A stretch of DNA of 64,000 nt, from NCBI GenBank assembly GCA_019119895.1, contig DWWD01000023.1, positions 1 to 64,000 of the forward strand. Reading direction: 5' to 3'. Made by a program: the position numbers and the translations under genes. The stretch is from Candidatus Anaerostipes avistercoris. Lineage in GTDB: Bacteria; Bacillota; Clostridia; Lachnospirales; Lachnospiraceae. Position 1 is the stretch's first letter. Every line of letters begins with the position of its first letter. The notes beneath the pieces are model-generated. The model was not told the origin of the DNA and did not search any database. It saw only the letters and a program-made list of their open reading frames with translations. Of the stretch, positions 46,830-55,713 are shown in pieces.

Positions 46830-47453
46830 GAGGATGTTCTGTATGTCCTGAAACAGCATGCTGGTATGATAGCCGTCTGCCGCCGCATGAGAAATCGTCA
46901 GAGCTGCCGACAGCTCTTTTTTCCCTCTGTCGTCTGTATACTTTCCGAATGTAATAATCGGGAAAAGGCTGGGTTCCCCTCCCGGAACCCAGGTCCCGTA
47001 CCCTGTGAAATCCATCCACGGCACACAGGAAATACAGTAAAAATTCGGCGGCTGTCCCGGCTTTCCTTTGGGTCCTTTGCAGTCTTTATAGGTTTCCATA
47101 TCGCTGACAATGTTTTCATAACACTTCCGGAAATCCTCATCATAAAAGGACCAGATATCAGAAAATGTATGGTCGTCCTCATGAAAAATCGTATAACTTG
47201 GATGCACTACATCCCAGATTCCCGGATTTCCTTCTGCATCTTTCCCCATGCGGAACTCTTTTCTTTCATTGACCGCCCTGGAAACACAGGCAATAAACGC
47301 CGGATAAAACCGGAGATCTTTTTGTTTCACCTGCTCATAAAGATGCGTCACATCCAGGCGCACCGTCACCGAATAGCCGCATGGCAGCGCCTCTGTGTAA
47401 TATTTATAATGTTCTTTTCGCTCCCACCGGTCCTGATCGATCCGTCGAAACAT
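46812..47453 (-). CDS. CatA-like O-acetyltransferase
   Basis: 213 residues of the chloramphenicol acetyltransferase type A family. The catalytic histidine H189 lies in SHAAADGYH (HHAVCDG in true CAT), and the fold motifs VTHLYEQVKQKDLRFYPAFIACVSRA and PSYTIFHED are recognisable. Substitutions next to the active site and its position 9 bp after pyridoxamine kinase suggest a housekeeping acetyltransferase rather than drug resistance. It converges on, and overlaps, the TetR gene by 18 bp. Confidence 0.8.
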   Translation of the reverse strand: MFRRIDQDRWERKEHYKYYTEALPCGYSVTVRLDVTHLYEQVKQKDLRFYPAFIACVSRAVNERKEFRMGKDAEGNPGIWDVVHPSYTIFHEDDHTFSDIWSFYDEDFRKCYENIVSDMETYKDCKGPKGKPGQPPNFYCISCVPWMDFTGYGTWVPGGEPSLFPIITFGKYTDDRGKKELSAALTISHAAADGYHTSMLFQDIQNILSEAVL

Positions 47454-47462
47454 GATTTCCTC

Positions 47463-48341
47463 CTATTCCAGCATCTCATAGCCGCCTATGACCACAGGCA
47501 TATTTAACACTTCCAGCACTTTCTCCAGCAGCACGCCTTCCCGTTTCGGATAATCGAAACCATAGCTTGCCTTGATGGCCTGCGTGATAAACTGCACGCC
47601 TTTGTCCAGAGCGATCGGCAGACTGTCGCCGTTTAACAGACTTCCGATCATGACAGAGGTATAGGCGTCCCCGGTTCCCGGATAAGACGCCGGTATATAT
47701 CTGCACTGAATCTTCCAGTAAGTATTGCTTCTTCTGTCAAACGCCACCACATTGGTGTCTTTTCCTTCTCCCTGATCCGGAACGCTGGTGGCCACTACAA
47801 TCTCCGGTCCCATATCAGACAGGGTTTTCAGCCATTTCTTAATCTGCCGATCTGTAATCTGCTCCACATACGGCTCTCCCAGCAGCAGGCTCACTTCCGT
47901 GAAATTCGGCGTAATAATATCTGCCTTCGCCACCAGACGGCTCATTTTATTCACATGATCCTCTGTCATAGTTGAATACAATTTCCCGTTATCTCCCAGC
48001 ACAGGATCCACGACCACCATATTATCTTCGGTTCCAAAGTCATCAATGAAGTCAGATATGATCTGAATCTGACGTTCAGATCCAAGAAATCCGGAATAAA
48101 TACAGTCAAAGTCCAGGTCAAGATTTTTCCATCCATTGATGTAATCCTGCATATAATCCGTGAAATCCACATAACTGAACGTATCAAATCCGCCGGTATG
48201 ATTGGATAAGATTGCCGTCGGAAGCGGACAGACCTGAACCCCCATGGATGATAAAATCGGTATGATCGTTGTTAAAGACGCCCTTCCAAATCCAGAAAGA
48301 TCATGAATGGCTGCTACTCTCTGTACGCTGCGCTTTCTCAT
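47463..48341 (-). CDS. pdxK: Pyridoxamine/pyridoxal kinase
   Basis: 292-residue ribokinase-fold enzyme that phosphorylates B6 vitamers. IHDLSGFGRASLT and SNHTGGF near the N-terminus bind the vitamer, VVVDPVLGDNGK and ITPNFTEVSLLLG follow, and the catalytic region GTGDAYTSVM is intact. It lies 16 bp after the radical SAM gene and 9 bp before the CAT-like gene in one operon. Confidence 0.92.
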   Translation of the reverse strand: MRKRSVQRVAAIHDLSGFGRASLTTIIPILSSMGVQVCPLPTAILSNHTGGFDTFSYVDFTDYMQDYINGWKNLDLDFDCIYSGFLGSERQIQIISDFIDDFGTEDNMVVVDPVLGDNGKLYSTMTEDHVNKMSRLVAKADIITPNFTEVSLLLGEPYVEQITDRQIKKWLKTLSDMGPEIVVATSVPDQGEGKDTNVVAFDRRSNTYWKIQCRYIPASYPGTGDAYTSVMIGSLLNGDSLPIALDKGVQFITQAIKASYGFDYPKREGVLLEKVLEVLNMPVVIGGYEMLE

Positions 48342-48357
48342 ACTTGTCTCCCCTCTC

Positions 48358-49284
48358 TTATCTCAGACGGAATGTTAAGATTCCTTTGTAATCGATCACT
48401 TCAATCTCTTCATCCCGCCTCATCTGCTCTATCATCTCTTCTTTATTTTCTGTGCCGCGGCTGTCCAGGAATCCATTTAATTCAAACTGATTCATCGGGT
48501 GCCGTCCAATGATGGATTTCACCGCCTCATAATCATCCTCAATTTCGCTGAAGAAGCTTCCTGAACTAAGCATTTCAATGGAAATTCCGCCCAGTTCTTT
48601 GACCGCATACTCCATTCTTTCATCGGATACTACATTGACGCCTTCCTCTGCCGGAGGGCGGACCGGCGTATTCAAATACAGACGGTCATACTTTAATTCC
48701 TTCAATAATTCTTTAAAATGTCCGATGGATTCCTTATCATCGTTGATCCCGTCCACCAGCATAATCTCCAGCCACAGTTCTCCCTGATACACGGCACAGA
48801 AATCTTTTAATCCCTGAAATTCTTCCTCAAATTTAATCGTGCCGTAAGGACGGTCAATCTTCTTTGCGATTTCCTGATTGTAAGCGTCAAGGGATGGCAG
48901 CACCATATCCGCATGGCAGAGCTCCTCCCGGACCTGAGGATCTGAAAGCAGAGCCCCATTGGTAATAACCGCCACCGGTTTGTCTGTCATCTCCTTCAGC
49001 CCGCAGATCAATTCTCCAAGATTGCTGCAGAGCGTTGGTTCTCCTTCTCCCACGACGGTCACAATATCAAATTTGTCTGAATCTTTTAAGTATTCCTTAA
49101 ATTCCTTTAAAATATCTTCTGTCTTATAAAACTCCTGCCGTTCATTGGTCATCCGGTCTGTTCTTCCCAGCTGACAGTAAATGCAGGAATAGTTGCAGGT
49201 CTTTTTGGGCAGCGGACTGATTCCCAGAGACCGCCCCAGCCTTCTGGACGGTATTGGTCCGAATATATATTGAAATTCCTTCAT
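48358..49284 (-). CDS. Radical SAM protein (COG0731-like)
   Basis: About 308 residues from the ATG at 49282-49284; a TTG 6 bp upstream is an alternative start closer to the same SD AAGGAAG. Iron-sulfur cluster motif CNYSCIYCQLG follows an N-terminal FGPIPSRRLGRSLGI, the hallmark of this uncharacterised group; GEGEPTL and NTPVRPP follow. Substrate unknown. First gene of the radical SAM/pdxK/CAT-like operon. Confidence 0.85.
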   Translation of the reverse strand: MKEFQYIFGPIPSRRLGRSLGISPLPKKTCNYSCIYCQLGRTDRMTNERQEFYKTEDILKEFKEYLKDSDKFDIVTVVGEGEPTLCSNLGELICGLKEMTDKPVAVITNGALLSDPQVREELCHADMVLPSLDAYNQEIAKKIDRPYGTIKFEEEFQGLKDFCAVYQGELWLEIMLVDGINDDKESIGHFKELLKELKYDRLYLNTPVRPPAEEGVNVVSDERMEYAVKELGGISIEMLSSGSFFSEIEDDYEAVKSIIGRHPMNQFELNGFLDSRGTENKEEMIEQMRRDEEIEVIDYKGILTFRLR

Positions 49285-49330
49285 TTTCAACGTTCTTCCT
49301 TTCGAGTTTTCTTTCTATTATAGCACACAA

Positions 49331-49371
49331 CAGAAAACGCAGCAGAAAATTTTCCTGCTGCGCTGTTTCTT
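49331..49371 (-). terminator. Terminator of fprA
   Basis: CGCAGCAGGAAAA pairs with TTTTCTGCTGCG on the minus strand and is followed by TTTT. Confidence 0.82.
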
Positions 49372-49388
49372 CTATTTGTATATGATGC

Positions 49389-50555
49389 TTATGCAAGAAG
49401 ATTGTCTGCCAGTTCTTCCATTGTCTTGACATTTTCTTCTTTCATTGTAGATCGGATTGTAACCACAGGATCAACAATCTCTACATTTTTGAAGTTCTCT
49501 ACGATTGCCTTCATATTCTTTGCCGCTGTCGGAGCCCAGGAACCATTCTCCATGAACGCAATCTTTCTCTTCTGATAGTTCTTTGCTTTCAAATGATGCA
49601 GGAAATCTTCCATACATGGGAACAGTCCTCCATCATATGTCGCACATGCAAGTACCAGTGTGTCATAGCGGAATGCGTCTTCCACGGCCTCTGCCATGTC
49701 GTCTCTGGAAAGATCTGTAACAACGACTTTCTTTGCACCTTTCTCTTCCAGGATTTCCGCAAATTTCTTTGCTGCTTTTCCTGTATTTCCATGGATGGAT
49801 GCGTATGCGACTACAATTCCTTCGCTTTCCGGCTCATATTTGCTCCATGTATCATATAAACCAATGTAATATCCCAGATTTTCTTTCAGGATCGGTCCGT
49901 GAAGAGGGCAGATCATCTGAATATCCAGTCCTGCTGCTTTCTTAAGGAGTGCCTGTACCTGCATTCCATATTTTCCAACGATATTGAAGTAATAACGTCT
50001 TGCCTCACACGCCCAGTCTTCCTCTGCATCCAAAGCGCCGAATTTTCCGAATCCGTCTGCTGAGAATAAAATCTTTTCAGACTGTTCATAAGCAACCATA
50101 ACTTCCGGCCAGTGAACCATTGGTGCCATAAAGAACTGAAGTGTATGTTTTCCAAGAGATACGGTATCTCCTTCTTTGACTGTTACACTGCGGTCTTCCA
50201 GATTTTCAATCTCGAAAAACTGAGGAATCATGTTAAATGTTTTCGCATTTCCGATCAGTTTCGCTTCCGGATATTTTTCTGCCAGAATCTGCAGGCTTGC
50301 GGCGTGATCCGGTTCCAGATGAGAAACAACGATATAATCCACATTTCTTCCATCAAGTTCTCTTTCCAGATTTGCCAGCCACTCGTCTGTTCTTCTCTGG
50401 TCAATGGTATCCATAACTGCAACTTTCTCATCTAATATAACATAAGAGTTGTATGATACGCCATTTGGAATCACGTACTGGCTCTCAAAAAGGTCCAGAT
50501 CTTTGTCATCTGCACCGATATATTTAATCGCGTCTGTAATTACAATATCTTTCAT
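49389..50555 (-). CDS. fprA: Flavodiiron protein (A-type flavoprotein, FprA family)
   Basis: 388-residue cytoplasmic oxygen or nitric-oxide scavenger. N-terminal metallo-beta-lactamase domain with the di-iron motif HLEPDH (H79, E81, D83, H84) and a further ligand in PLHGPIL; C-terminal flavodoxin domain (about 250-388, VVAYASIHGNTGKAAKKFAE). It shows an anaerobe defending itself against oxygen. Monocistronic; TATAGT about 55 bp upstream of the start is a likely -10. Confidence 0.94.
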   Translation of the reverse strand: MKDIVITDAIKYIGADDKDLDLFESQYVIPNGVSYNSYVILDEKVAVMDTIDQRRTDEWLANLERELDGRNVDYIVVSHLEPDHAASLQILAEKYPEAKLIGNAKTFNMIPQFFEIENLEDRSVTVKEGDTVSLGKHTLQFFMAPMVHWPEVMVAYEQSEKILFSADGFGKFGALDAEEDWACEARRYYFNIVGKYGMQVQALLKKAAGLDIQMICPLHGPILKENLGYYIGLYDTWSKYEPESEGIVVAYASIHGNTGKAAKKFAEILEEKGAKKVVVTDLSRDDMAEAVEDAFRYDTLVLACATYDGGLFPCMEDFLHHLKAKNYQKRKIAFMENGSWAPTAAKNMKAIVENFKNVEIVDPVVTIRSTMKEENVKTMEELADNLLA

Positions 50556-50677
50556 TTGTTACCTCCAAACTCCATGATCTTATATCTTCTTTTCGTCATT
50601 ACTATATCATATTTGAAATTAGATTGCCACCCATTCAGTTTCATAACAATTACTATTTTTAGTACAATCCTGAAAAT

Positions 50678-51277
50678 CTAATCCCATTCCTCTTTCAGGA
50701 ACCGCACAATATCTACCGCTTTGGGCGGGCAGCCATCAACATGTTTTTCAAAGCGTGCGGTGCAGTTTCCGATTCCGTACATTCCATGTTTTTTCTGATA
50801 TCCCTGCCCGATGGCCAGACTTTTTTTCTTTTTATGATCCAGCAGTCCCTGCTCATTCAGACGGTCCAGAGCATAAATCAGAGATCCGTAGCAGGCGGAA
50901 CAGGCATCCTTCGGTTTCACATAAGCCGCCAGCTTTGCCGCACGTCCTTCCGGTGCCGCCGGCTTCACAGTTTCTGCCTCCCGGTTCAGCGCGTGAATCT
51001 CAACTTTCTTTGTGTCTGTGCTGCCAACTCCCAGCTTCTCCGCCAGATGGATGTATTCGACATCGTGAGGTTCATATCCCATGATTTCCGCCGCAAAGCT
51101 GTCGCAGAGCACCGGATCTTTGAATGCCAGAATCCGGTCCATAGACACAGGATTTCCGCCTTCCTCAAAATCCAGATCCCCGCAGATATTGTCTGCCAGA
51201 TCAATATGTTCCAGCAATTTCATTGTCATCTCTTTGTAATTCGTCCCCTGGATCATATAAATATCATTTCGTTCCAT
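50678..51277 (-). CDS. DUF362-family protein with internal deletion
   Basis: 199 residues in one open frame. The first ~29 residues (MERNDIYMIQGTNYKEMTMKLLEHI) look like the N-terminus of DUF362 proteins, and from residue 30 on (NICGDLDFEEGGNPV to the end) it matches their C-terminal half with ACSACYGSLIYAL and cysteines. The roughly 130 residues that usually lie between these parts are missing. GGAGG precedes the ATG. It may be a functional short variant or the product of an in-frame deletion. Confidence 0.72.
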   Translation of the reverse strand: MERNDIYMIQGTNYKEMTMKLLEHIDLADNICGDLDFEEGGNPVSMDRILAFKDPVLCDSFAAEIMGYEPHDVEYIHLAEKLGVGSTDTKKVEIHALNREAETVKPAAPEGRAAKLAAYVKPKDACSACYGSLIYALDRLNEQGLLDHKKKKSLAIGQGYQKKHGMYGIGNCTARFEKHVDGCPPKAVDIVRFLKEEWD

Positions 51278-51289
51278 AAAACCTCCTGA

Positions 51290-51364
51290 CTAAACTGTTA
51301 CTGCGTTCGCATTGATTTGATCGATCATATTTCGGATTTCCATCCAGACTGTCATACTCTGCAT
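51290..51364 (-). CDS. Possible small leader ORF upstream of the DUF362 gene
   Basis: An ATG at 51362-51364 opens a 24-codon frame (begins MQSMTVWMEI, ends NAVTV), stopping 13 bp before the DUF362 start. AACTGAAAG is a weak SD. It could be an upstream peptide or chance; no homologue is recognised. Confidence 0.2.
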   Translation of the reverse strand: MQSMTVWMEIRNMIDQINANAVTV

Positions 51365-51403
51365 CTTTCAGTTAAATCATATTATATTGCATGGCAGAAA
51401 CAA

Positions 51404-51424
51404 ACCTTCCGGTTTCCCGGAAGG
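51404..51424 (-). terminator. Terminator of the SDR gene
   Basis: CCTTCCGG and CCGGAAGG form a perfect 8-bp stem with a GAAA loop on the minus strand, followed by TTTGTTT. Confidence 0.82.
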
Positions 51425-51437
51425 CTCTCTCAATCCT

Positions 51438-52277
51438 CTATTGAAATTGTTCCGTCGTTGACATGGCAAATTTCCCGCCGTCCATAATAATATCGCATCC
51501 TGTCAGATATTCATGTCCGTCTGACAGTAATTTCATGATCAAATCTGCCATCTCTTCGGATTCGCCCACTCCGCCGAATGCGGTTCCTTTGGCAATGGAA
51601 TCCAAATACGCTTCCTGTCCCTCCAGCATCGGCGTCATAAAGGATCCCGGCGCAATGGAAAAAATCCGGCTGTTATTTTTCTGAGCCACACGAACTACAT
51701 TTGCCATGGTATACCAGATGACAAACCGTTTGGAGCAGGTATAGGTTCCGTATTCCGGTCCCAGGCGGGCAACCCGCGGATCTGTCGGTTCCGGGATCAG
51801 CGCCAGCACTTTCTCGCAGAAGTCTTCTGCATCCGGATGTTTCCAGACTTCAATGTCTTCTTTTTTGGCCTGATAATAATATCCGGTGATGGAAGAATAA
51901 TTCAGCACTGTCGAATGATCCAGATACGGCAGAAATGTTTCTAAGACATAATGTGTTCCCTGCATATTGATTTTAACGATCAATTCTGAAGAAGCATTAT
52001 CAAAATCCACTCCGGCCGCATTGACTACATTTCCGATCGGCGCAATGCTTACCGCATATGTAGCAAATTCCCGGAGGGATTCCAAATCTGAAATATCACA
52101 GTTCTTTCCATATGCCTCTACGCCTGCTGCCTTCAGCTCATCCATTGCATGTTCCAGTCGTTTCTTATTTCTTCCGCCGATCAATACCGGGCCATAGACT
52201 CCAAGCGCCTTCGCTGTTGCCAGGCCCATGCCGGAAGTTCCTCCTGTCACTACCTGCAGTTTTCTTTCTTTTCCCAT
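51438..52277 (-). CDS. Short-chain dehydrogenase/reductase, substrate unknown
   Basis: The start is the ATG at 52275-52277 (MGKERKLQVVTGG) with AAAGGAGG 7 bp upstream; an in-frame extension has no RBS. 279 residues; NAD(P) motif TGGTSGMGLA (residues 11-20), NAAGVDF near residue 90, catalytic S in NYSSITGYY and Y/K in YGTYTCSKRF. About 35 extra residues sit between S and Y (KKEDIEVWKHPDAEDF...). The C-terminus resembles hydroxysteroid dehydrogenases, but bile-acid activity is only a possibility. A broken TetR gene lies divergently upstream. Confidence 0.78.
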   Translation of the reverse strand: MGKERKLQVVTGGTSGMGLATAKALGVYGPVLIGGRNKKRLEHAMDELKAAGVEAYGKNCDISDLESLREFATYAVSIAPIGNVVNAAGVDFDNASSELIVKINMQGTHYVLETFLPYLDHSTVLNYSSITGYYYQAKKEDIEVWKHPDAEDFCEKVLALIPEPTDPRVARLGPEYGTYTCSKRFVIWYTMANVVRVAQKNNSRIFSIAPGSFMTPMLEGQEAYLDSIAKGTAFGGVGESEEMADLIMKLLSDGHEYLTGCDIIMDGGKFAMSTTEQFQ

Positions 52278-52408
52278 ACGACAGCCTCCTTTACTCCTGA
52301 TTTTGACGTTTTTTCCCTTTTCCTGTATCATAATTATAGTATAATCTTGATTGATGCAGACTATCAAGAAACATCGGATAACTTACTCAAAAATGGAGGA
52401 AATGTGAC

Positions 52409-52605
52409 ATGTTGGAACATTCAGATAATCGTCAGGCCATTCATTCTCTCGATGCTCTTTCCGGGGCGTTGTTTGATCTGATGCAGGAAGATTCTTTTGA
52501 AAAGATTACTATCACTCTGTTCTGGAGCCATGGACTGCCGAGAACTTCAAAACCTCGGTTCATGACCTGACTTATGTTCTTGTCACCCTGGCGCCTGAAA
52601 CATGA
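52409..52605 (+). pseudogene. Broken TetR-family regulator, divergent from the SDR gene
   Basis: From the ATG at 52409 (GGAGG upstream) the frame gives MLEHSDNRQAIHSLDALSGALFDLM and then QEDSFEKITIT, as at a TetR N-terminus, and departs into unrelated residues to a stop at 52568-52570. A second frame from about 52522 reads VLEPWTAENFKTSVHDL, then TYVLVTLAPET to a stop at 52603-52605 and looks like a TetR C-terminus. The middle is missing: an internal deletion with frame change. It would have regulated the SDR gene 130 bp away. Confidence 0.65.
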
Positions 52606-52680
52606 AAAGAGCAGAGCTGTTCGATGACAACTCCGCCCTTCTCACTTTGGGTATATCATTTATTTTACGGATTGCGTATT

Positions 52681-53238
52681 TTACTGATTGCGCACGTCAA
52701 TGCTGAATGTAATATTTCCGGTGTATGTTCCGGCAGCAATTTCATCATAGTTATCTGCTTTGATGGCTCTGCTTACAGAAGCAGTTCCGTCTGTCACCTT
52801 TTCATTTCCATAAAAGCTGATGAGCAGATCTCCAATGTCGTACGCGTCCGTTGGTCTGGTACTGTATCTGCTCGGGTATACTTTGTAAGTCGCTTCCTGG
52901 TTGTCTTCACTTCCCAGAGCAAATTTTCCTGTGGTATCTCCATATCCTGCGTCCGCAATACTTACGCTTACTTTCTTTCCTTCAGGAATTGCATTTAAGC
53001 TGTCTTCATCCATGGTAAATGCAATTGTTGTGGCATCTGCAGAATTGATGGTCGCTGATGCCGGAATCCCAACTGTAAAAGTAGGCGCAGGATTTTCTTT
53101 CACAAGTGAAATGTTGGTCTTGGCGCTCTGTGTATCCCCTTCAGACACAGATACATCTGCTGCTGAAACCGGAACAATGCTTCCGATCATCATCGCGCAC
53201 GCCAAGCCAAGCGTTGCGAACTTTTTAAACTTTCTCAT
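52681..53238 (-). CDS. Secreted pilin-like surface protein
   Basis: 185 residues with a clear signal peptide (MRKFKKFATLGLACAMMIGSIVPVSA, cleavage near residue 27), an Ala/Thr/Ser-rich mature part, and a C-terminal AGTYTGNITFSIDVRNQ strand of the kind that ends fimbrial/camelysin-like or WxL-type modules. No sortase motif and no second membrane helix were seen. The likely partner is the membrane-anchored 168-residue protein encoded upstream (53343-53849). Function inferred from architecture only. Confidence 0.55.
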   Translation of the reverse strand: MRKFKKFATLGLACAMMIGSIVPVSAADVSVSEGDTQSAKTNISLVKENPAPTFTVGIPASATINSADATTIAFTMDEDSLNAIPEGKKVSVSIADAGYGDTTGKFALGSEDNQEATYKVYPSRYSTRPTDAYDIGDLLISFYGNEKVTDGTASVSRAIKADNYDEIAAGTYTGNITFSIDVRNQ

Positions 53239-53342
53239 TGTCGAAACCTCCTTTGTAAGTCTCTTCTCTTTTTTGTTTCTTTTATATCATCCCGACCCGG
53301 GAAAATACCTGTATGATTTCCACTGCAGCAATCTATTTCACC

Positions 53343-53849
53343 CTAAGAAGCAATTAGATTTGTTGCGACAATCGCATTGTTTAACGTCTCCTGATCCTCC
53401 ATGGTATAGGTGTCCACGCGAATATTCAGTTTATACGTTCCATTTGGCACTTCCTGGTTTAGTTTCACCTGCTCCAGAGCCCTGCCCGGTCCGATCAGGT
53501 CTGACTGATAAATTTCCTCCCCGGTGTCACTCAGAATAAAAGTATATGTAAAATAACAATCATTTTCCTTTGGATTGACAAGCGTCATATCGATCGTGTC
53601 CGTCCCGCCTTTCATATAGACATCACTGTAATATGGAATCTGGATTCCCGCGTCTTCATCTGCGCTTTTCATATCCTGATTCCACTCGACCGTATTTTTC
53701 TGTACCTTTAGTCCGTTGGACGCTGCATTTCTATTATTCCCCAGCAAAAATCCTGCTGCTATGGCAACTACCAGAACTGCAGCAGCAATCCCTCCGATGA
53801 TCCATTTTCTTTTGCTTTTCCGGCTTCCCGTTTTCTCCTGTCGTGCCAT
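53343..53849 (-). CDS. Membrane-anchored protein with extracellular beta-sandwich domain
   Basis: 168 residues: basic N-terminus, one hydrophobic helix (about residues 16-36), then an extracellular domain with IPYYSDVYMKGGTDTIDMTLVNPKENDCYFTYTFIL and IYQSDLIGPGRALEQVKLN, alternating hydrophobic strands as in an immunoglobulin-like fold. No catalytic motif. Neighbour of the pilin-like gene 104 bp downstream on the same strand; a two-protein surface assembly is possible but unproven. Confidence 0.5.
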   Translation of the reverse strand: MARQEKTGSRKSKRKWIIGGIAAAVLVVAIAAGFLLGNNRNAASNGLKVQKNTVEWNQDMKSADEDAGIQIPYYSDVYMKGGTDTIDMTLVNPKENDCYFTYTFILSDTGEEIYQSDLIGPGRALEQVKLNQEVPNGTYKLNIRVDTYTMEDQETLNNAIVATNLIAS

Positions 53850-53931
53850 CTGTTCCCCCGTTTCCTGTTTCTTCCATATTTTCTAAATATATTACTATTT
53901 AAACATTTCAATGTAAAATCCACCAGAGAGA

Positions 53932-54813
53932 TCATGTTAAATTAAGGTTATGACTTGTGGTTTTTATTCGTTCCGCAGCTTCCATGAGAAGCGGTTCTTC
54001 ACAGTCATCAACCGTCTGAATCCGGTCCAGCGGAGCGTAAGGAAAAGAAATATTATCTGTAAACAGCAGGCAATCCCCTGTCAGACTGGTAACTTTTAGC
54101 TTTTGCTGCTCTTCAGAGATATACAGACAAGGATGCTCTCTCTTAAAATATCCATACTCCTTTTTTGTCCATTCAAAATACTCCTGATCCATTGCTGTCT
54201 CCCCACAATAGACCACATAAAATGGTTTTCCAAAAGGACTGGCGTCAATGTACAAAATATCTCCCGGAGCATACGGAAGTACAACATTGTCCGGTACCAG
54301 CAATTGATCTGCATGGTCCAGAATAAATTTCTGATCATCGGTAAAATATGTTTCATATTCCGGATATTTAAATAACAAGCGTTTAAAATCGGTCGTATTT
54401 CCTTTCACACTCAATATTTTGCCTTTCAATGAGAATGCCGCTTTGTACTGAATATATATTTTATCTTGTATCTGCAGATACTTTATGACTTCCCAGTAAA
54501 ATTTATTTTCTGCCGGTTCCTGAAATAAATTCTGATCCTTCAGGATATCGTTCGATTCTTCTTTCATCTCTTCCCAAAGATACGGGTGCAGTCTTGTAAA
54601 AAGCTGATGTTCCATGGAACAATCCGCATACAGGCAGTCTTCATCATCACGATATCGCAGACTGAGCCCCAGTGCAGACATATTCTGACTGCCTGTTGAT
54701 TTCATTTCATTATCCGGGAATGTATCCATATCGTTCAAAGCAGCTGATTTCATCTGTTTGAGCAGTTTCAAATATTCTTCTAATGTAATATTGGTTTTGC
54801 TTACATCTGTCAT
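53932..54813 (-). CDS. Hypothetical protein, 293 residues
   Basis: No family recognised. Soluble, acidic and rich in aromatic residues; no signal peptide, helix or known catalytic motif. Two similar-looking segments, VVLPYAPGDILYIDASPFGKPFYVV near residues 174-198 and DNISFPYAPLDRIQTVDD near 250-267, share the pattern PYAP-x(2-3)-L/I. The preceding sequence lacks a strong GGAGG at a clear distance, but AAAGGAG lies near the start. Placed in the accessory region upstream of the surface-protein pair, 82 bp apart. Confidence 0.45.
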   Translation of the reverse strand: MTDVSKTNITLEEYLKLLKQMKSAALNDMDTFPDNEMKSTGSQNMSALGLSLRYRDDEDCLYADCSMEHQLFTRLHPYLWEEMKEESNDILKDQNLFQEPAENKFYWEVIKYLQIQDKIYIQYKAAFSLKGKILSVKGNTTDFKRLLFKYPEYETYFTDDQKFILDHADQLLVPDNVVLPYAPGDILYIDASPFGKPFYVVYCGETAMDQEYFEWTKKEYGYFKREHPCLYISEEQQKLKVTSLTGDCLLFTDNISFPYAPLDRIQTVDDCEEPLLMEAAERIKTTSHNLNLT

Positions 54814-54889
54814 ATTGATTCAACTCCTTTCATTCTCCCTGCTCTTCCAGTATACTCCTGGAAATGGGTCAAAAACATCTGATCCGGTT

Positions 54890-55683
54890 TCACAGCAAAT
54901 ATTTTTGCATCAGTTTCTCAGCTATTTCCATATCCAGAACAAGTTTTCCTGTCTCAAAAGTCAGGATTAATTGTTCTCCGGGTAGATATCATTTCTCTCA
55001 TATGCCTGTATTTTCTGAATTGTACTTTCCGCGTAAGATGGATCATCCATCATTCCGTGGTGTTCCCAATAGATTTCACGTTTGTTTTTCCTTGACAAAA
55101 AGGTAAAGTCCGGATAGACCGTGCCGTATCCTTTTAGATATAACGGATGTTCATACTTATAAGGAATTTTGTGTCGATAAAAGCAATCCGCCAGGATTTT
55201 TTCGGACTTTGATCGTACCCGCTCTCCTTGTTCTGTCAGAATCATTGGACTGTCCTTTTGGAATCCTTTTCCTTCATAATTTTTTGCCATCCATGTTTCC
55301 AATTGCTGCTCCCACAACGGCTCAGCAGGCTGAATCAGTTTTTGTCTTTCCCTATGCTCCTTCCAAAAAATTTTCTCAATTTCTTCCTCATCATAATCCC
55401 TGGTAATTCTTCGGATCTGATTCAATCGCCTCTCTGCTTGTTTCAATATCTTTTTATCATAGGATTTCTGGGCAAGTCTGCGCACTAACTCAGTATTTGT
55501 TCTTAGTATATATTGACCGCCGCTTTTCCCTCCTGGCAAATGATGATAAAATTGTACAGATTCTTTTGCATGAGTTAATCTGAGTGTTCCTGGTGGAACA
55601 TCTTTTAACTGCTCTTTGGTTTTTGTGAGGATTTTCTCTAATCTGATTTGTTCCTGCATTAACATCGTTTTAAGGTTTGTCAT
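54890..55683 (-). pseudogene. PD-(D/E)XK-like nuclease-domain protein, C-terminus shifted out of frame
   Basis: The ATG at 55681-55683 follows AAAGGAGA (an in-frame extension further upstream lacks an RBS). The frame reads 238 residues to a stop at 54967. A nuclease-like core lies near the end: RSKSEKILADCFYRHKIPYKYEHPLYL, then VYPDFTFL and EIYWEHHGMMDDP, consistent with E...D...E-x-H. The end AYERNDIYPENN is abrupt. In another frame from about 54983, LILTFETGKLVLDMEIAEKLM continues to a stop at 54890, matching the usual C-terminus. One missing base in the CCCGG at 54979-54983 explains it. The core may still be functional. Confidence 0.7.
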
Positions 55684-55713
55684 AAGATTCTCCTTTCTGT
55701 ACCTGCTTTGCCT

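Noticed and set aside
46812-47453. Acquired chloramphenicol resistance gene
   Set aside because: The fold and catalytic histidine are CAT-like, but the active-site segment differs from HHAVCDG, the gene sits in an operon with pyridoxamine kinase, and no mobile element flanks it.
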